In this document: positions 1 through 11,429 of the stretch, piece after piece | Position numbering within the stretch: position 1 is the stretch's first letter | Layout: the number at the start of each line of letters is the position of its first letter | Assembly: GCF_000224145.3 (NCBI RefSeq) | Contig: NC_020174.2 | Span: 3,911,026-3,975,025, forward strand | DNA: 64,000 nt | Direction: 5' to 3' | DNA from: Ciona intestinalis | Lineage: Eukaryota; Chordata; Ascidiacea; Phlebobranchia; Cionidae | Position numbers and translations under genes: made by a program | The notes under the pieces: generated by a model | Seen by the model: the letters and a program-made list of their open reading frames with translations, nothing else | What the model was told of the DNA's origin: nothing | Databases searched by the model: none

Positions 1-793
1 ATGTGTGCTACTTTTACTAATACATTATCATACATATATACATCCTACATGAAAAACTTTTTCATTTCAGAAAATAGAAAAGTAGACCAAGATTTACCAT
101 AAGTGCGGGCATAATACAAAGATAAGATCAAAATAAAAACACTGTACAGCTTGCACAGTAGCAATAAAAATGACAAATAAGTAATTTATGTGGGTTATCT
201 CATTTAACCTCCCTTAGAATGGGGGTGACTCTATTACATGGTGACATTGTATTTATTATTACAATATTAGAGTTCATTATTGAAAAGCTGTATGAAAAGT
301 GTATTATACACCAAAGACAGCACTACAGCACTGCTAGTTTAAAAAATCTTACAATTCAAAATAATGACCGATGATACCATGTTATTCGGCTTTCTAAAAA
401 AAACAGGGTAATAGGCCTAATCTAGCATAACCCCAGGTCCTTGACAAGGACCTCACCCACATAAAATAGAATTCTACAAGAAACTTAGGCCTAATGCATA
501 GGTATAGTTCAAAAAGACAACGGATTTTAAACTTTGTCTGTGCCCCTTGGACACAACATATCAAAACTAACACAGGCTTTCAAATAAATACAATTTGATA
601 CGAAAAAACCTACTACACAGTAAACACTGAAAAAGTCCATGTTACATACCCTTTAAGCTCTAGTATAAAAAAACACCTTACTAAGCCAATTATATGCCTA
701 TATAGGGTTAAGACATCCACTGAGCGACCAGGTTTAGCGATCAAGGCTAAAAAAATCAATATAACATCAGGTAGGTAACACTTATCGACTTAC
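1..793. other. Intron of the CTD phosphatase gene, no exon seen
   Basis: The exon at 794-979 ends in a good donor at 792-793 on the minus strand, so this stretch is the start of the last intron. I searched both strands by eye for the expected C-terminal exon (a Trp-Phe-Asp-Asp motif and a Leu-rich helix) and did not find it. Positions about 405-470 resemble 45938-46015, a short dispersed repeat. Confidence 0.6.
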
Positions 794-3166
794 AGCGTTG
801 TCTGGATGAAATATGTACGAAGCTGGAGAATTGTCGATGATAATGACCTTGTTCAAGTCACGGCCGATGAGACTCAAATCTTTGACGTAATTTCCACGGT
901 GGAAGACACAAGACTCTCGGAAGAGACGGGAAGAGAAGACCCCGGATTTATCAAGGAGATCCGACACTGGGTCTGCGTACTGTTGGAAATTGTTGTTAAA
1001 TGTAATTTGGTGTAGTTTTGTTAAACAATATGTGTTAGGGTTTGGTGTTTGGGGTGGCAACAAGGCATACTAATATAAAAAATAAATATGGGTGGCATCA
1101 GTTCTAATTTAGTATGTTTTTATTTTATAAAATACTTATTAAATTCACAAAAAAAAAATTAAAATTAAAAACTAATTAAATTTACCTAAAAAATATGTTT
1201 AAAATACTACTTTTTATTTTCTGAAAATGATTAAATTTACCGTTAAATAGCTATAAAATAAAATTTGTGGCAGGGTTATAAATATGACACAGGTTAAATG
1301 ACCATTCATAATAGGCAGATTAACTCAAGTAATCTACACAACAGTGTGTTGTCTCTTGGGTGTTATTTTAGAAAAACAATAAAATCCCAGCTGTTCTAAG
1401 AAAACCAAAAGCTTATTATTCAGCGAAAAAACCTACACCACATCCGATATTGAAAATAGAAACGTGATAAGTTTTTGGGCGCTCACTGCCAAATATTATC
1501 CGTTTTACATTAAATATTTATCGAGATTTGAATAAAACATAGAGAAGACAGTAAGCAAAAAGTGTTAAAGCAACATTTATTCCAACGCAGGAATTTATAA
1601 TTACCTTGGCCAGACTTGCAGTGAATAAAACGCATTCAAACATTTCTCCCATTCGTTTTAGGTATTCGTCTACATGGGGACGCTTCAAAACATAAACCTG
1701 GGAGAGATAATAGGATTTTAAATCTGCTGTCATGTCTTTTAATGTAACTGTGGCCCACCCACAAGGATTGATAATCTTATGTATTTAGGGTGAATACTTT
1801 TTTAGCACCCATTCCTAGAATTTTAAAAAAAAAATAAAAATAACAAAAAAATTGAAAAAAAAATAATAATAATTCGAAATTTATGAATAAAAATGATAAA
1901 ACTAAGAAAAAAGTTGGTAAAAAAACTGAAACTGTTTTGTTGTAAGCAGTCACATAGGCAGCAGTAGCAGATTAAAGATTAACCCAAACTGTTAGACCTA
2001 ACTAACTGAAAATAAATAATAACCCAATGTGAAAACAGCAGTGCAAGTGACTGTACATACGGGAGAATACCACAGGCGTCAAGAGGTAAATATTGGGATA
2101 ATATGCCACATCGTAAACTGCCAAGTTTAATACTTTTAGATATATATGAACACATAGCTAGGAGGTCCAAATCAACAAGCCTTGTTATTTTAGTAAAACT
2201 CACTCCTCAGATATATGAAATGGAACTGGTTTTGTTGATAAAATTATGGAATCTTCATATTTTTTTTATTTTTTTTTACAAAAACAGGCTCACTTAAATT
2301 TAAAGAAAAAACTGTGGCAACAAATAAAATTATGTATGGCCTGTGAAACACATTACATTTGACTAGAAAAAGGACCAAAGCAACCCAAACTAATTTTTTT
2401 ACTTTTTTTGTTAAATGAAGCCCTAAAACTTGCACACAGAAATCAAAAGAATAAACAATGTTCAGGATAGTGGGATCACTTTTGCAAGCAAGTGGTTGAA
2501 GTGATTCACCCATCAATACCTTCCTGCATTCTTCCTGGTAACCAGAAGTTTAACACTCACAACCAGGCACTCATCATGCTTATACGAACACATCAGTTCA
2601 ACTACGTAGATATTAATGGGCTTAAACACCAAAGCTACACTTGAGCCCGGCTATGAGCTGGATTTTAAAACCTTTCACTGCGCGGTTTTCGCGGAAAAAA
2701 ACAGTATGCATAAATTTATGAGCTTGGTACATTATGTAACTAATACTAGGTTGCAATGCTCCAAGAGTGAAAAGAATTTTTTTTTTACCAATAAATCAGG
2801 TAATCTGTATTATTCAGATAAAGTCATGCGCACATAATAAGAAACTAAAACAATAACGCATTAATCTGTGTCATAATATTGGTAAATGATTGTGGCCAGG
2901 TCAAAAACGCTTCAAGCTGTCTCACTACACAATTCATTATAGCATTAGCTTGAATATTTCACCATTAATGACTCAAAGCATGATACCCGATTTAAGACAA
3001 GGAAGGTAATATGTAGCAACGCATGTTTATGTGAAACATGCTGTTGTAATGTAACTGCTTTGTAATGTTAACTAAACATAAAGAACCTTAAACTGCAAAA
3101 CTAAAGTCCTAATTATATTGTACAAGAACTAACACTTTCACAAACTATTATGTATAGCCTATATAT

Positions 3167-3200
<34 letters not shown>

Positions 3201-6200
3201 AAATAAAACTTTTTTGCCTTCAGTTCAGTATTATATAGTTTTCTCATGAGCTATATTCCCTATTTTTACATTCTTGACATTTTTTCAAAGCTGATAAATA
3301 TAGACACTTTAAAAAATGTGGATAATGCAATAAAATATGGAATATAGCCCAAAAGGAAACTGAAAACTATATAATAACTAAAGCAATTTTAAGTTTTAAC
3401 CCAGACAAAGTTAAACAGACTACATTTCTCAGCAATATAAATAGAATTACTGTGGTCTGCAACTGTCTACAATGACCGCAAGGAGCATTTTATGAAAACA
3501 ATCAACTTCGGCCCATAATTCTATTAATAGTAACCCACTGCGAAATCGTGTTTTAATACTCCTTAACATAAATACCCCAAAGGTTTCACAAAATAGGCAT
3601 TAGAATATTATTATTAATCTAACCCAGGGTTTCTTAAACTGGGGTAAATTTACCACTGGGGGTGAATTCCTCGTATTTAGAGGGTAAATGAGCTACCAAT
3701 CGAAATCCACATCAGTTGATGGGACAGAAAAATTGTGCCAATTGTAGTACTTTACCAGACATTGAACAACTCTTGCGTTAAACATAACCGAAAAACGATG
3801 TAATTTGTTGTTTTCGCTCTTTAATAAATGAGCGCCATATTACATATTAAGGATAAATCTGACAAGCATCTTTGTTAAAAGAGTAAAGTATACAAAAAAG
3901 TTTAAGAACCACCGATCTAACACATGAATTACCTGATGTACAGTTCCATCTATTTCAACAGGAACAATGAAATCTGCATTGTTGATTGGCTGTAAATGAG
4001 GATTTATAAAAGTTAGTTATGCTGCATAGAATGCTGCAGGGAGAGAATGTTCCTAACTACTGCAGCAAATTAGCTGAGCAAGATTAAATATTTCCTTTGG
4101 AAGTTTTCAGTAAAGTTTCAAGTTACCTTTCTAAAAGGGTAGGGGAAAATGGGACACAATTTCATTCTATTTGTTGTCCCATTTGGTCATAAACATAGAA
4201 CATTCAAAGAATTATAAAATCGTTATCCTCACGACTCCCATAGACCATTGCTATTTGTTTTAAACTCGAACAGGATATTTGAATATTATGTGCTAAAGAT
4301 GTCCCATCTCTCCCAACCTACTATAATGTCAATAACCTTGCAAGGTGTACTGATGCTATTAGAATGAAATCAGCTACTTACATCAATACTTAACTGTAGT
4401 GCCTTGGTGAATATACAAAAGGTGGATTTGCAATACACTGGTTAAGAGTTAAGACATCTATTTCAACACAGAACTTAGCCCACTGTATAAGTCACCCACC
4501 TTAAAAGAACTATGTACAAGAGTTTCATCCAGGTCTATAACCGCACACTTTTTATTATTGTGCTTCTCTGTCCGTGGTGGCAATAAGCAGTGTTGGTTGC
4601 CATTTGTTCTACACTATATAAATAAAACATACATCGATAAAATCAGGTGTTTGCTGTCTGCTGGGTTATTACTGTACATTGAGGATTGGATAAGAAATCG
4701 CCCATACCTGATTTAAATTAAAAATATGGTGGTAGTTTATAAAGTAGCAAACAGAACACAATGCCATCTTATAACAGTTTAAATTAAAGCCTACGCCATA
4801 CATAATAACTTTTAAAATTGCTTTGTATAGTATAACCAATTGGCCTTTGATGTTGGCGGAAATGAATTAATTAGATCAATTACCAATTCTGGTGTCTTTG
4901 TCTCCAGGGCAGGAGAAGGTGGGGGGGTGTGGTCGGTTTTCCCATTTTGGGAGGAGGTCCAGTTGTCTTGTGGGGCAGAATGATTGAACGGTGTTTTCCT
5001 TTTCGGCCTGCCTAAGCAGCACAGCAAGGACCTCAGAGTACCCCGTTGTGAATCTGACTTCTGCTTCCGTTTGACTGAACCTTTATGTGATCTGTTATCT
5101 GGTAAAACAAGACAGTTGTCACTGTTGTTGTTTCAAAAAGAAGCAAAATATAACCACTATAGCCTAATTCAGGAACCTTATGTTATGGCATATTAATTAC
5201 ACACTAAATCAATGCTATATAAATGTGTCATTAGGCCAAACCCTTTTTCAAAAAATCAAAGCAAGGGAAGATATAAATGCGGTTTAGTACGGGAATTAAT
5301 TATACAATTCCACTGTGGTAATGAGATTTGAGCCAAACATGCAGGCTTTCAATGAGATGTTCGTACTTTACATCAATAGTAAACTAATACGGCACTTAAA
5401 AAAATTTCAAACTGGTAATTTTGTGGCTTTCTTTGTTTACATTTTATTATACTAAGCCCATTGCCCATAGTGTGCAAATATCATAAAAACAGATTTTTGT
5501 CATAAAGGTGACAAATATGTAGCACAAAACATGATCAGACAGTGAGTCATTCCGCACAACAAAAGGACACGGTCAGATGAAGTTGTTTATCCTACCAATG
5601 CCAAGCATAATATATTCTGTTACTTGCGTGTATTTGCTCTCTTTTGTGTTCTACTTTGTGGTTGCTAGGTTTAGCCAATGACAGAATCACTATTATCTCC
5701 TACATACCATATCGGTAATAAATCATACCAACAAAACAATCTTCAATATCACATGATTTTTAAACTATAAATTAGAAATATATATACATCCTAGGATTAT
5801 AGGGACAAATTCAAAAAAAAATTCTCGTCTACAGTGAGTTTACATATAAATTCAGCTTGCATTTAACAAAATTTTAAAAAATATAAATATATCCTAGCTA
5901 GGATTATAGGGACAAATTAAAAGTACTTTTTAACGTTAATAGGTATTTTACATATAAATTCAACTTGCATCCAACAAATGTTCAAAACAAGACACATTCA
6001 CTCTGTATCAACATTAGCCAGTCCATTAATGACCTCATTCTACCCTGACACAGCAGCATGCCATTATATTACGTAGCACAACCATATGATACAAATACAT
6101 ATTGTGGTATAGTAGCGCCAATAGTATAATCAGTTTATGTTTATAAAGAAACAATGTACAGTCAGTACAACAGAGATAGGTGGTACAGCATGTAGCCTTA

Positions 6201-7352
6201 ATTAAAATGCACAATGCCACCCTATATTAGAATTTATAATTTAAATGAAAGGATACTGTGTATATTCATAGTTTTTGCAAATAAACAAAAATAAAGATGA
6301 ATAATTTTTCTTTTTAAATTAACTTTATTTGTATTAGTTTTAATTAAGCAGTATGGAAGCTTGATACACCACTAATGTACCATTATATTCTTTAAGAGTG
6401 GCCAAGCCAAGCACATACCAGCAACCAGTCAGTACTGTAGTGATATACAAGGTTCTCCTGTTTTGCCTCAGGCGACAAGGACAAGTACCGCAAGAAAAAC
6501 TTCAAATTCAACAAATTGCTCAATTGCAAATCATGGTATCTTATGATCATGGAATAATACATGTTTACCCACTATGCGGTAAAAGGTAAAAACAAACTCA
6601 TTTAAACAGATTCAGACTGTCAGAGTAGTTGCTAGTTTCTGTACATATTTTTTTTTACTTATTCAATTTTAATTTAAAAAGTATGCCTGTCATATAACAC
6701 TGTACAATTGCTAGTATATATATCTAATTTTATCAGAAACACAGACAGTCTACACAACAGAAATCTGTTTTTAAATGAAACCATGTAAATACCATTCAAT
6801 CTTTAAACACGTTTTCAACTTTTGGACTAAGATTTACATGTAATCATTAATCAATATGCTGTAACGGTATGCCAAACCACGCATAACATATTCACATGAA
6901 GCAAATTAGGCAGAATAACATAATAGATAAAACACCTAAAAAAGCCACTTTTAACAAGAATTTAACAATAAACATAGGCTATCATATGCAGAACTGATCA
7001 GAATAATTAACAGGAATAAAGTAATAAAATAAAAACACTGTTGGGCCAGTGTAACATGAAATTAGTATTACAATAACCAAAACAAGTGACGCCTAAATTT
7101 AGGTAAAACAACTTGTGTCAAAACCTTGCTTCTTTATTTGGTAAACCACTAAAAACATAGAAAACATTTATGTAAAGTATACATCAAAGACTGTACTGGA
7201 TTGGACCCACATAGGGTTTTATATAATCACTGATAAGTATAAGCAGTAATATCAACAAACAACATAATACCTCGGGTGGGTGGGGTATAACCATTGTTCA
7301 TCTGTTCTCCATCTCGAGCGACTTGTGTGATAATTGAAGATGCCACGTCCAT
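794..7352 (-). CDS. CTDSP-like: Small CTD phosphatase (SCP/CTDSP family), last exon missing
   Basis: This is a Mg-dependent HAD-fold phosphatase that removes phosphate from Ser5 of the RNA polymerase II C-terminal repeat and from related nuclear substrates. Six exons were read: 7352-7271, 5098-4884, 4613-4500, 3989-3933, 1697-1605 and 979-794. They join in frame to 249 residues. The protein starts [11 protein letters not shown], close to the vertebrate CTDSPL start. It has a Cys-pair stretch (LLCCLG, as in vertebrate SCPs), the catalytic DLDET motif at residues 126-130, then [38 protein letters not shown] and [10 protein letters not shown]. The last two hold the conserved catalytic Lys and Asp-Asn. 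The missing C-terminal part (about 40 residues in vertebrates) must lie left of the window. Introns are long for the region and carry one hAT-like and one MITE copy. Which vertebrate paralogue it matches best (CTDSP1, 2 or L) is not decided; tunicates probably have one pro-orthologue. Confidence 0.95.
3617..3922 (+). mobile_element. hAT-like non-autonomous DNA transposon, copy 1
   Basis: A 290-bp element (3625-3914) begins CAGGGTTTCTTAAAC and ends GTTTAAGAACCACCG, so the ends are imperfect inverted repeats of CAG..CYG type. It is flanked by 8-bp direct repeats, ATCTAACC on the left and ATCTAACA on the right, with one mismatch. It shares most of its length with a second copy at 32871-33165. 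It lies in an intron of the CTD phosphatase gene. No transposase is present. Confidence 0.75.
4136..4326 (+). mobile_element. MITE-like element copy
   Basis: Shares the family core (CATTCTATTT near the left end, CATTCAAAGAATTATAAAA mid-element, TGTCCCATCT near the right end). It ends CCTACTATA and is moderately diverged. It lies in a phosphatase intron. Confidence 0.75.
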
Positions 7353-7917
7353 CGCACGGGACGGTCGGCTCTTTGGCAAAAACTTGATTGGACTTGTTGG
7401 GTTTTTACAGCAATTGGATTTGTTAAATTCCGTAGCACACTAGCAAACATTAACAAGTCACTTATGTGTGACAATTGTTAAAACTGCCGGTTTATTCCTT
7501 AGAGATGCGGGGTGACAGCTGCTATAGTTCCAGTTATAGTTGGTCTCGGTCCACTGTTGTCCAAAACACTTGCCGTTGCTTTGCTGTTGTTAGCAAAATT
7601 ACAAGTTTGCTTGGGGTTGTGCAAAGTACCAGAGCAGTACCTACAACTACTGATGACCTGGACACGATTTAGTCTCTGTTGGTTACCAGCATTCTGCAAA
7701 ACTTCATAGCGAGACACGAATTATATATGGGCGAAAATATAGGCAAGGCATATCACGAATGCGCGATCGCTCGTTATACATAAATTTATAAATAGAACGA
7801 AGCAACACGGGTATAGTTACTATAGTGTTTACGCTGAAAGCACCGGTGCTATGTAATAACTTTAGATACTTTACTCTAATATTAAATCACCATGAAGTGC
7901 CACTAAAATTGAAATGG

Positions 7918-8184
7918 TTAAATGTAAAGAACCTCTTCAAAGTTTAACATTGTTTTACACTGTGAGAACGTGTTGACATCGCTATTTTTGAACGCTCTCC
8001 TGTTCAAAACAGTCTTGTTTATATTTCTACGACTCATAACAACTGGACACACACATAATATAAATAGAGTACCAAGCAACATTGCTGCAACGCTAACACT
8101 CCGTTTAATTATTGCCAAACTGAACTGTTTACTCTGCGTACCAACTCTCTGACATTTCGGCAACATGGCGTTTTGACTGGACAT
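7918..8184 (-). CDS. Small single-pass membrane protein candidate, 88 residues
   Basis: An uninterrupted single-exon ORF with a basic N-terminal part, one clear hydrophobic segment at about residues 33-48 (AAMLLGTLFILCVCPVVM) and a polar, partly basic C-terminal half. This resembles small organelle or secretory-pathway membrane proteins, but I recognise no family. A second in-frame Met at residue 7 has the better start context. It lies 566 bp upstream of the CTD phosphatase start on the same strand and runs divergently from the 56-residue gene at 8573. Two CRE-type sites lie 100 bp upstream. Coding status is inferred only from length, the hydrophobic profile and the promoter context; it could be chance. 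Confidence 0.35.
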   Translation of the reverse strand: MSSQNAMLPKCQRVGTQSKQFSLAIIKRSVSVAAMLLGTLFILCVCPVVMSRRNINKTVLNRRAFKNSDVNTFSQCKTMLNFEEVLYI

Positions 8185-8285
8185 CTACAGAGCAAATGCG
8201 CAGACAGTTATCGTTGAGCAGCTCCTACAGTTAATACAAGAGAAAGAAAATTATCTCTTGAGAAAACCCAAAGGTTATCCGTCCG

Positions 8286-8302
8286 TGACGTAAGTGACGT
8301 CA
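8286..8302. promoter_or_regulatory. Paired CRE/ATF-type sites in a divergent promoter
   Basis: TGACGTAA at 8286-8293 is followed one base later by the full palindrome TGACGTCA at 8295-8302. They lie between the minus-strand ORF starting at 8184 and the plus-strand TATA box at 8514. This is the layout of a shared bidirectional promoter bound by CREB/ATF proteins. Binding is inferred from the consensus only. Confidence 0.5.
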
Positions 8303-8513
8303 GTGCAAAACATTCTTTCGCTCCCTTTTTCTCCGTCTGTTTCAAAACACGGATGACTTGTCCTATGCAAAGAAACCCAAGGTATCTCATCCGCAAAGTT
8401 AAAGTAAAGCGCAAAGCACGGGGTTTGTTTACCGCGGAACTTTAGTGTTCCTTTCCACACTATACTTCGCTCGCACTAGCCACTAGCCAAGTGTAACGAT
8501 TAACTCTCAATAG

Positions 8514-8520
8514 TATAAAA
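8514..8520 (+). promoter_or_regulatory. TATA box
   Basis: TATAAAA in a GC-flanked context (AGTATAAAAGCCCGCG). It sits 53 bp before an ATG that is immediately followed by a consensus splice donor, so a start site at about 8545 is expected. Confidence 0.5.
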
Positions 8521-8572
8521 GCCCGCGAATTTGTCAATCGTCGTGTCGATTCATTTATTTTTACCTAGGGCA

Positions 8573-9291
8573 ATGGTAAGTGTAATTTTTATTTAGTAAC
8601 ATCACTACTGTCTATCAGCTTAAAAATAAGCGTATATCCAGTTGGGTACAAGAAAACAAAGCCACTAATTGCGATTGGCTTAATAACATAAACATATTCT
8701 ACCATTACCAGCTGAATTTAAAGGGAAATGAACTTGTAAGGCTCCACATCATATTTAAATTCCAGCGCTCAAAACCAGGATAAAATGAAATAGTAAATAT
8801 AAACTCAATATGATATACCCAGAATTGTCCGTGGTCTATTTCCTTTCCGTTTCGCGAGAGCAGAAGTGGCAACAAAGCGAAGAGTTGCCGATTATTATGA
8901 CACTAATGGTCACGTATTGCTTCCTCGCGCTTTCAGTTACCTTGTCGGCATGGCACTCGCGCTCATGTAGGTATCTGCCGTTATCATTTTGCTTTAATGT
9001 TACATGTTTTGTATTACACACGTCTTACATGGCATAGGATGTCCCGCTGCCACAAGAGACTGGCTAATTAAGCAAAAACGTGTAGATGAGTGTAGGATCA
9101 AAAATAACACCCTGCCTTTACAGGCGGCTGAAACTAATCCTCCAATTGGATATACTGTGTCCAAGACAATCCTGGGTCTTAGGTTTATTTTCCGTAAAAA
9201 AATCGCTAGGCACGATATTTCAAATCAAAGAGGTATCATGCACAAGGGCAAAAGACACACGCGAGTGCTCAAGAATGTCTACGGACCTTAA
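8573..9291 (+). CDS. Spliced small basic protein candidate, 56 residues
   Basis: The first coding exon holds only the ATG (8573-8575), directly followed by the donor GTAAGTGT. A strong acceptor (polypyrimidine, then TTTACAG) at 9123 joins it to 9124-9291. The product starts MAAETNPPIGY and ends KNVYGP. It is Lys/Arg-rich in its second half, with no signal peptide, and one weak hydrophobic stretch at about residues 17-24. A TATA box lies upstream and AATAAA downstream at 9361. An exon containing just the start codon is common in short housekeeping genes such as ribosomal protein genes, but I do not recognise this protein. Other exon choices are possible (for example an acceptor at about 8711), and it may be non-coding. 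Confidence 0.35.
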
Positions 9292-9360
9292 TGAACATTT
9301 TTATCCAACGTATTTATATATAAGTTGTGCGCTTACTGTATCTAAAATGCTAGTGTTTGA

Positions 9361-9366
9361 AATAAA
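9361..9366 (+). terminator. Polyadenylation signal AATAAA
   Basis: AATAAA 70 bp after the stop of the 56-residue ORF, in AT-rich DNA. It supports a short plus-strand transcript from about 8545 to 9385. Confidence 0.4.
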
Positions 9367-10102
9367 AGTATAACGTTCACGTAATATGGGGACTAGCGCT
9401 ACACGTTAAAAGCTGGTTATTTTTAGAAAACGTAGCAATTCCATCGTGGGTTATGCAACTAGCTATTTATAAAAACAATACGCATGTACGCTGTGTTCGG
9501 ATTTCTTTTTCAACCATAAAAATAATCCTGAACTCGAGCGACACGAATTTTGGTTCGTTAATAAAAGACGTTAAACTTATTTTTTTATCTGGATCCTAGT
9601 TGGTGTACATCCTAAGTCTTGGACGCATTCGATGTAACGACCGACTTGGGTAATATGAGGGACAAGTGGCAAAAGTGGTATCGGATTTATATTAGGCGAC
9701 CGGAGCCAGGAATGTCGTTTAATAAGCCATGTGATCGTTAAATCAATATATATATATACCGTCGCTTGCTTTGCGCAAGACAGACATTGATGTGCTTCAA
9801 ATTTAAATACCAATTTCACGGTCAAGTTAAATGTATACCAACTATAGTATGCACCATTTTGCTTTTCGAAGCAAAACAAGTTTTAAATTGAGCCTGAGAA
9901 TTCTTTTTACGTAAAAAGTTTAATAGCGTTAATGCATAGAAGAGAAAAATTATCTAATTATTCGCTTTTAACAAGTTATATGCATGAGCAGTGAAGAAAG
10001 ACGTTACCACCGACCACACAAGGAATACTTTCTTTTCGTGAAGTTACTGCTAAGTTAACAATAGTTCCCAGTTTACTTAAGTTATTTTCCAGTAAAATAT
10101 AA

Positions 10103-10287
10103 TAGGGTGGGATGGGATTTTTTGTTAATTTTTTTTTCCTATTTGTAAACAAAGAATATATATTTACAGAGTTATATAACCGTAGCCAGGCGACTCTAAA
10201 ATATCGTTATTGATTGTAAAAAAACACGATCGGAAAGTGTGGGTATTAGGTGCTAGCAATACTCCATATTACCCCACAGTACTATAA
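10103..10287 (+). mobile_element. MITE-like element copy (CACAGTACTATA-ending type)
   Basis: Begins ATAGGGTGGGATGGGA and ends ACCCCACAGTACTATA. It carries the GTAAACAAAGAATAT and TATATAACCGTA core of the family. Confidence 0.75.
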
Positions 10288-11035
10288 CATTATTATTTAT
10301 AAATTTAAAACTCTGCGATGGGCATTTTGTGAAACAATATACCAAGCAAGACGATCAAAAATTGCGCACGAACAGTTGAGGAATTTTTTAATCGCAAGCG
10401 ATTGAAATCAAATGTTGTGCCTGGCTCGAAAACCAACACACGATGTATGGCTTGAACACAACACATAGCCGCGGGCATACGCTCGCGTTCAGTCGCCATG
10501 CATGGCTTGTTACAGCCTACCATCCAACTTTATATTTGTTCGCTGACTCACACGCGACCGTTTTCACCAAAATCAAGTTCAAAAGTTGCTTTGTAAGCGA
10601 GACAACTCCGGAAATGAGTGAGCTAAAGTAACATATTACACATATCTGCACCACTAATGCTGAGAACTGAAATCACATATAAAATAATGTATTTTCGAAC
10701 TAAACTGAGTGAACGTACAAAACGGGTTCCCCTACTTACTATACTGAAACGCTGAACGCTACTGTGTTCTCTTTTGATTTCTACTTATATAAACCGCTGC
10801 ATGCATTCTTCTCGCATTTTGTTCGACTGCGGTGGCATGCGGACCTGATAACGACCGCTGAATAATTCGATTGGTTTAAACACACGAGGCAGTAATGTGG
10901 TTTAATGGGGAAACATTCACCGGAAGAAACGTTTAGAATACATGAAATGTATATGTATGTAAATATTAAGTACCTTGCACCGTTTCGTATTCGTATGCCA
11001 TTTATGGTGTAGTTTATACATACGATGTGTTATAT

Positions 11036-11230
11036 ATAGTAGGGTGGGGAAAGATAGGATACTTTTCATTCTATTTTCTCGTCTTATTTGCTGGTAAAGA
11101 AGGAATATTCAAGGAATTATAAAACTGTATCCTAACAACTCCCATGGACCGTTGTTATTGCTCAAAACATGATCAGGATATTTGGATATTATGTGTTAAA
11201 GGTGTCCCATCTATCCCCACCCTAATATAT
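11036..11230 (+). mobile_element. MITE-like element copy
   Basis: Near full length: begins ATAGTAGGGTGGGGAAAGA and ends GTGTCCCATCTATCCCCACC then CTAATATA. The two ends are inverted repeats. Confidence 0.85.
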
Positions 11231-11429
11231 AAAAGAACGAAGGTGTTACAATACTTTGTGTATTTGTGGTTCAAAAATGCATTGTGTACGGATAGTATAA
11301 CTACAAGCTAAGCCATTGCATTGAATACACAAGTAAATATATTAGATCTCTTTCGCCCTCTGTCGTGGGAACGTCACTGGGCAGAATGTCATTGAAATAA
11401 AAGGTTTTCGTTCAAAGTTGTACTCCCTT

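Larger units (their letters stand above)
9386..11429. other. Spacer with two MITE copies, no gene seen
   Basis: ORFs here are short, with no recognisable motif or splice-linked partner. MITE-like copies occupy 10103-10287 and 11036-11230. The rest is AT-rich with no other structure that I can see. Confidence 0.5.

Noticed and set aside
9577-9879. 100-residue minus-strand ORF
   Set aside because: No motif, no splice partner and low-complexity AT-rich composition in its first half.
10305-10523. Minus-strand ORF ending in a hydrophobic run that could be a GPI tail for LU gene 1
   Set aside because: No acceptor AG precedes the hydrophobic part in the right phase, whereas 11548-11430 has a phase-1 acceptor whose flanking DNA matches the tail exon of LU gene 2.
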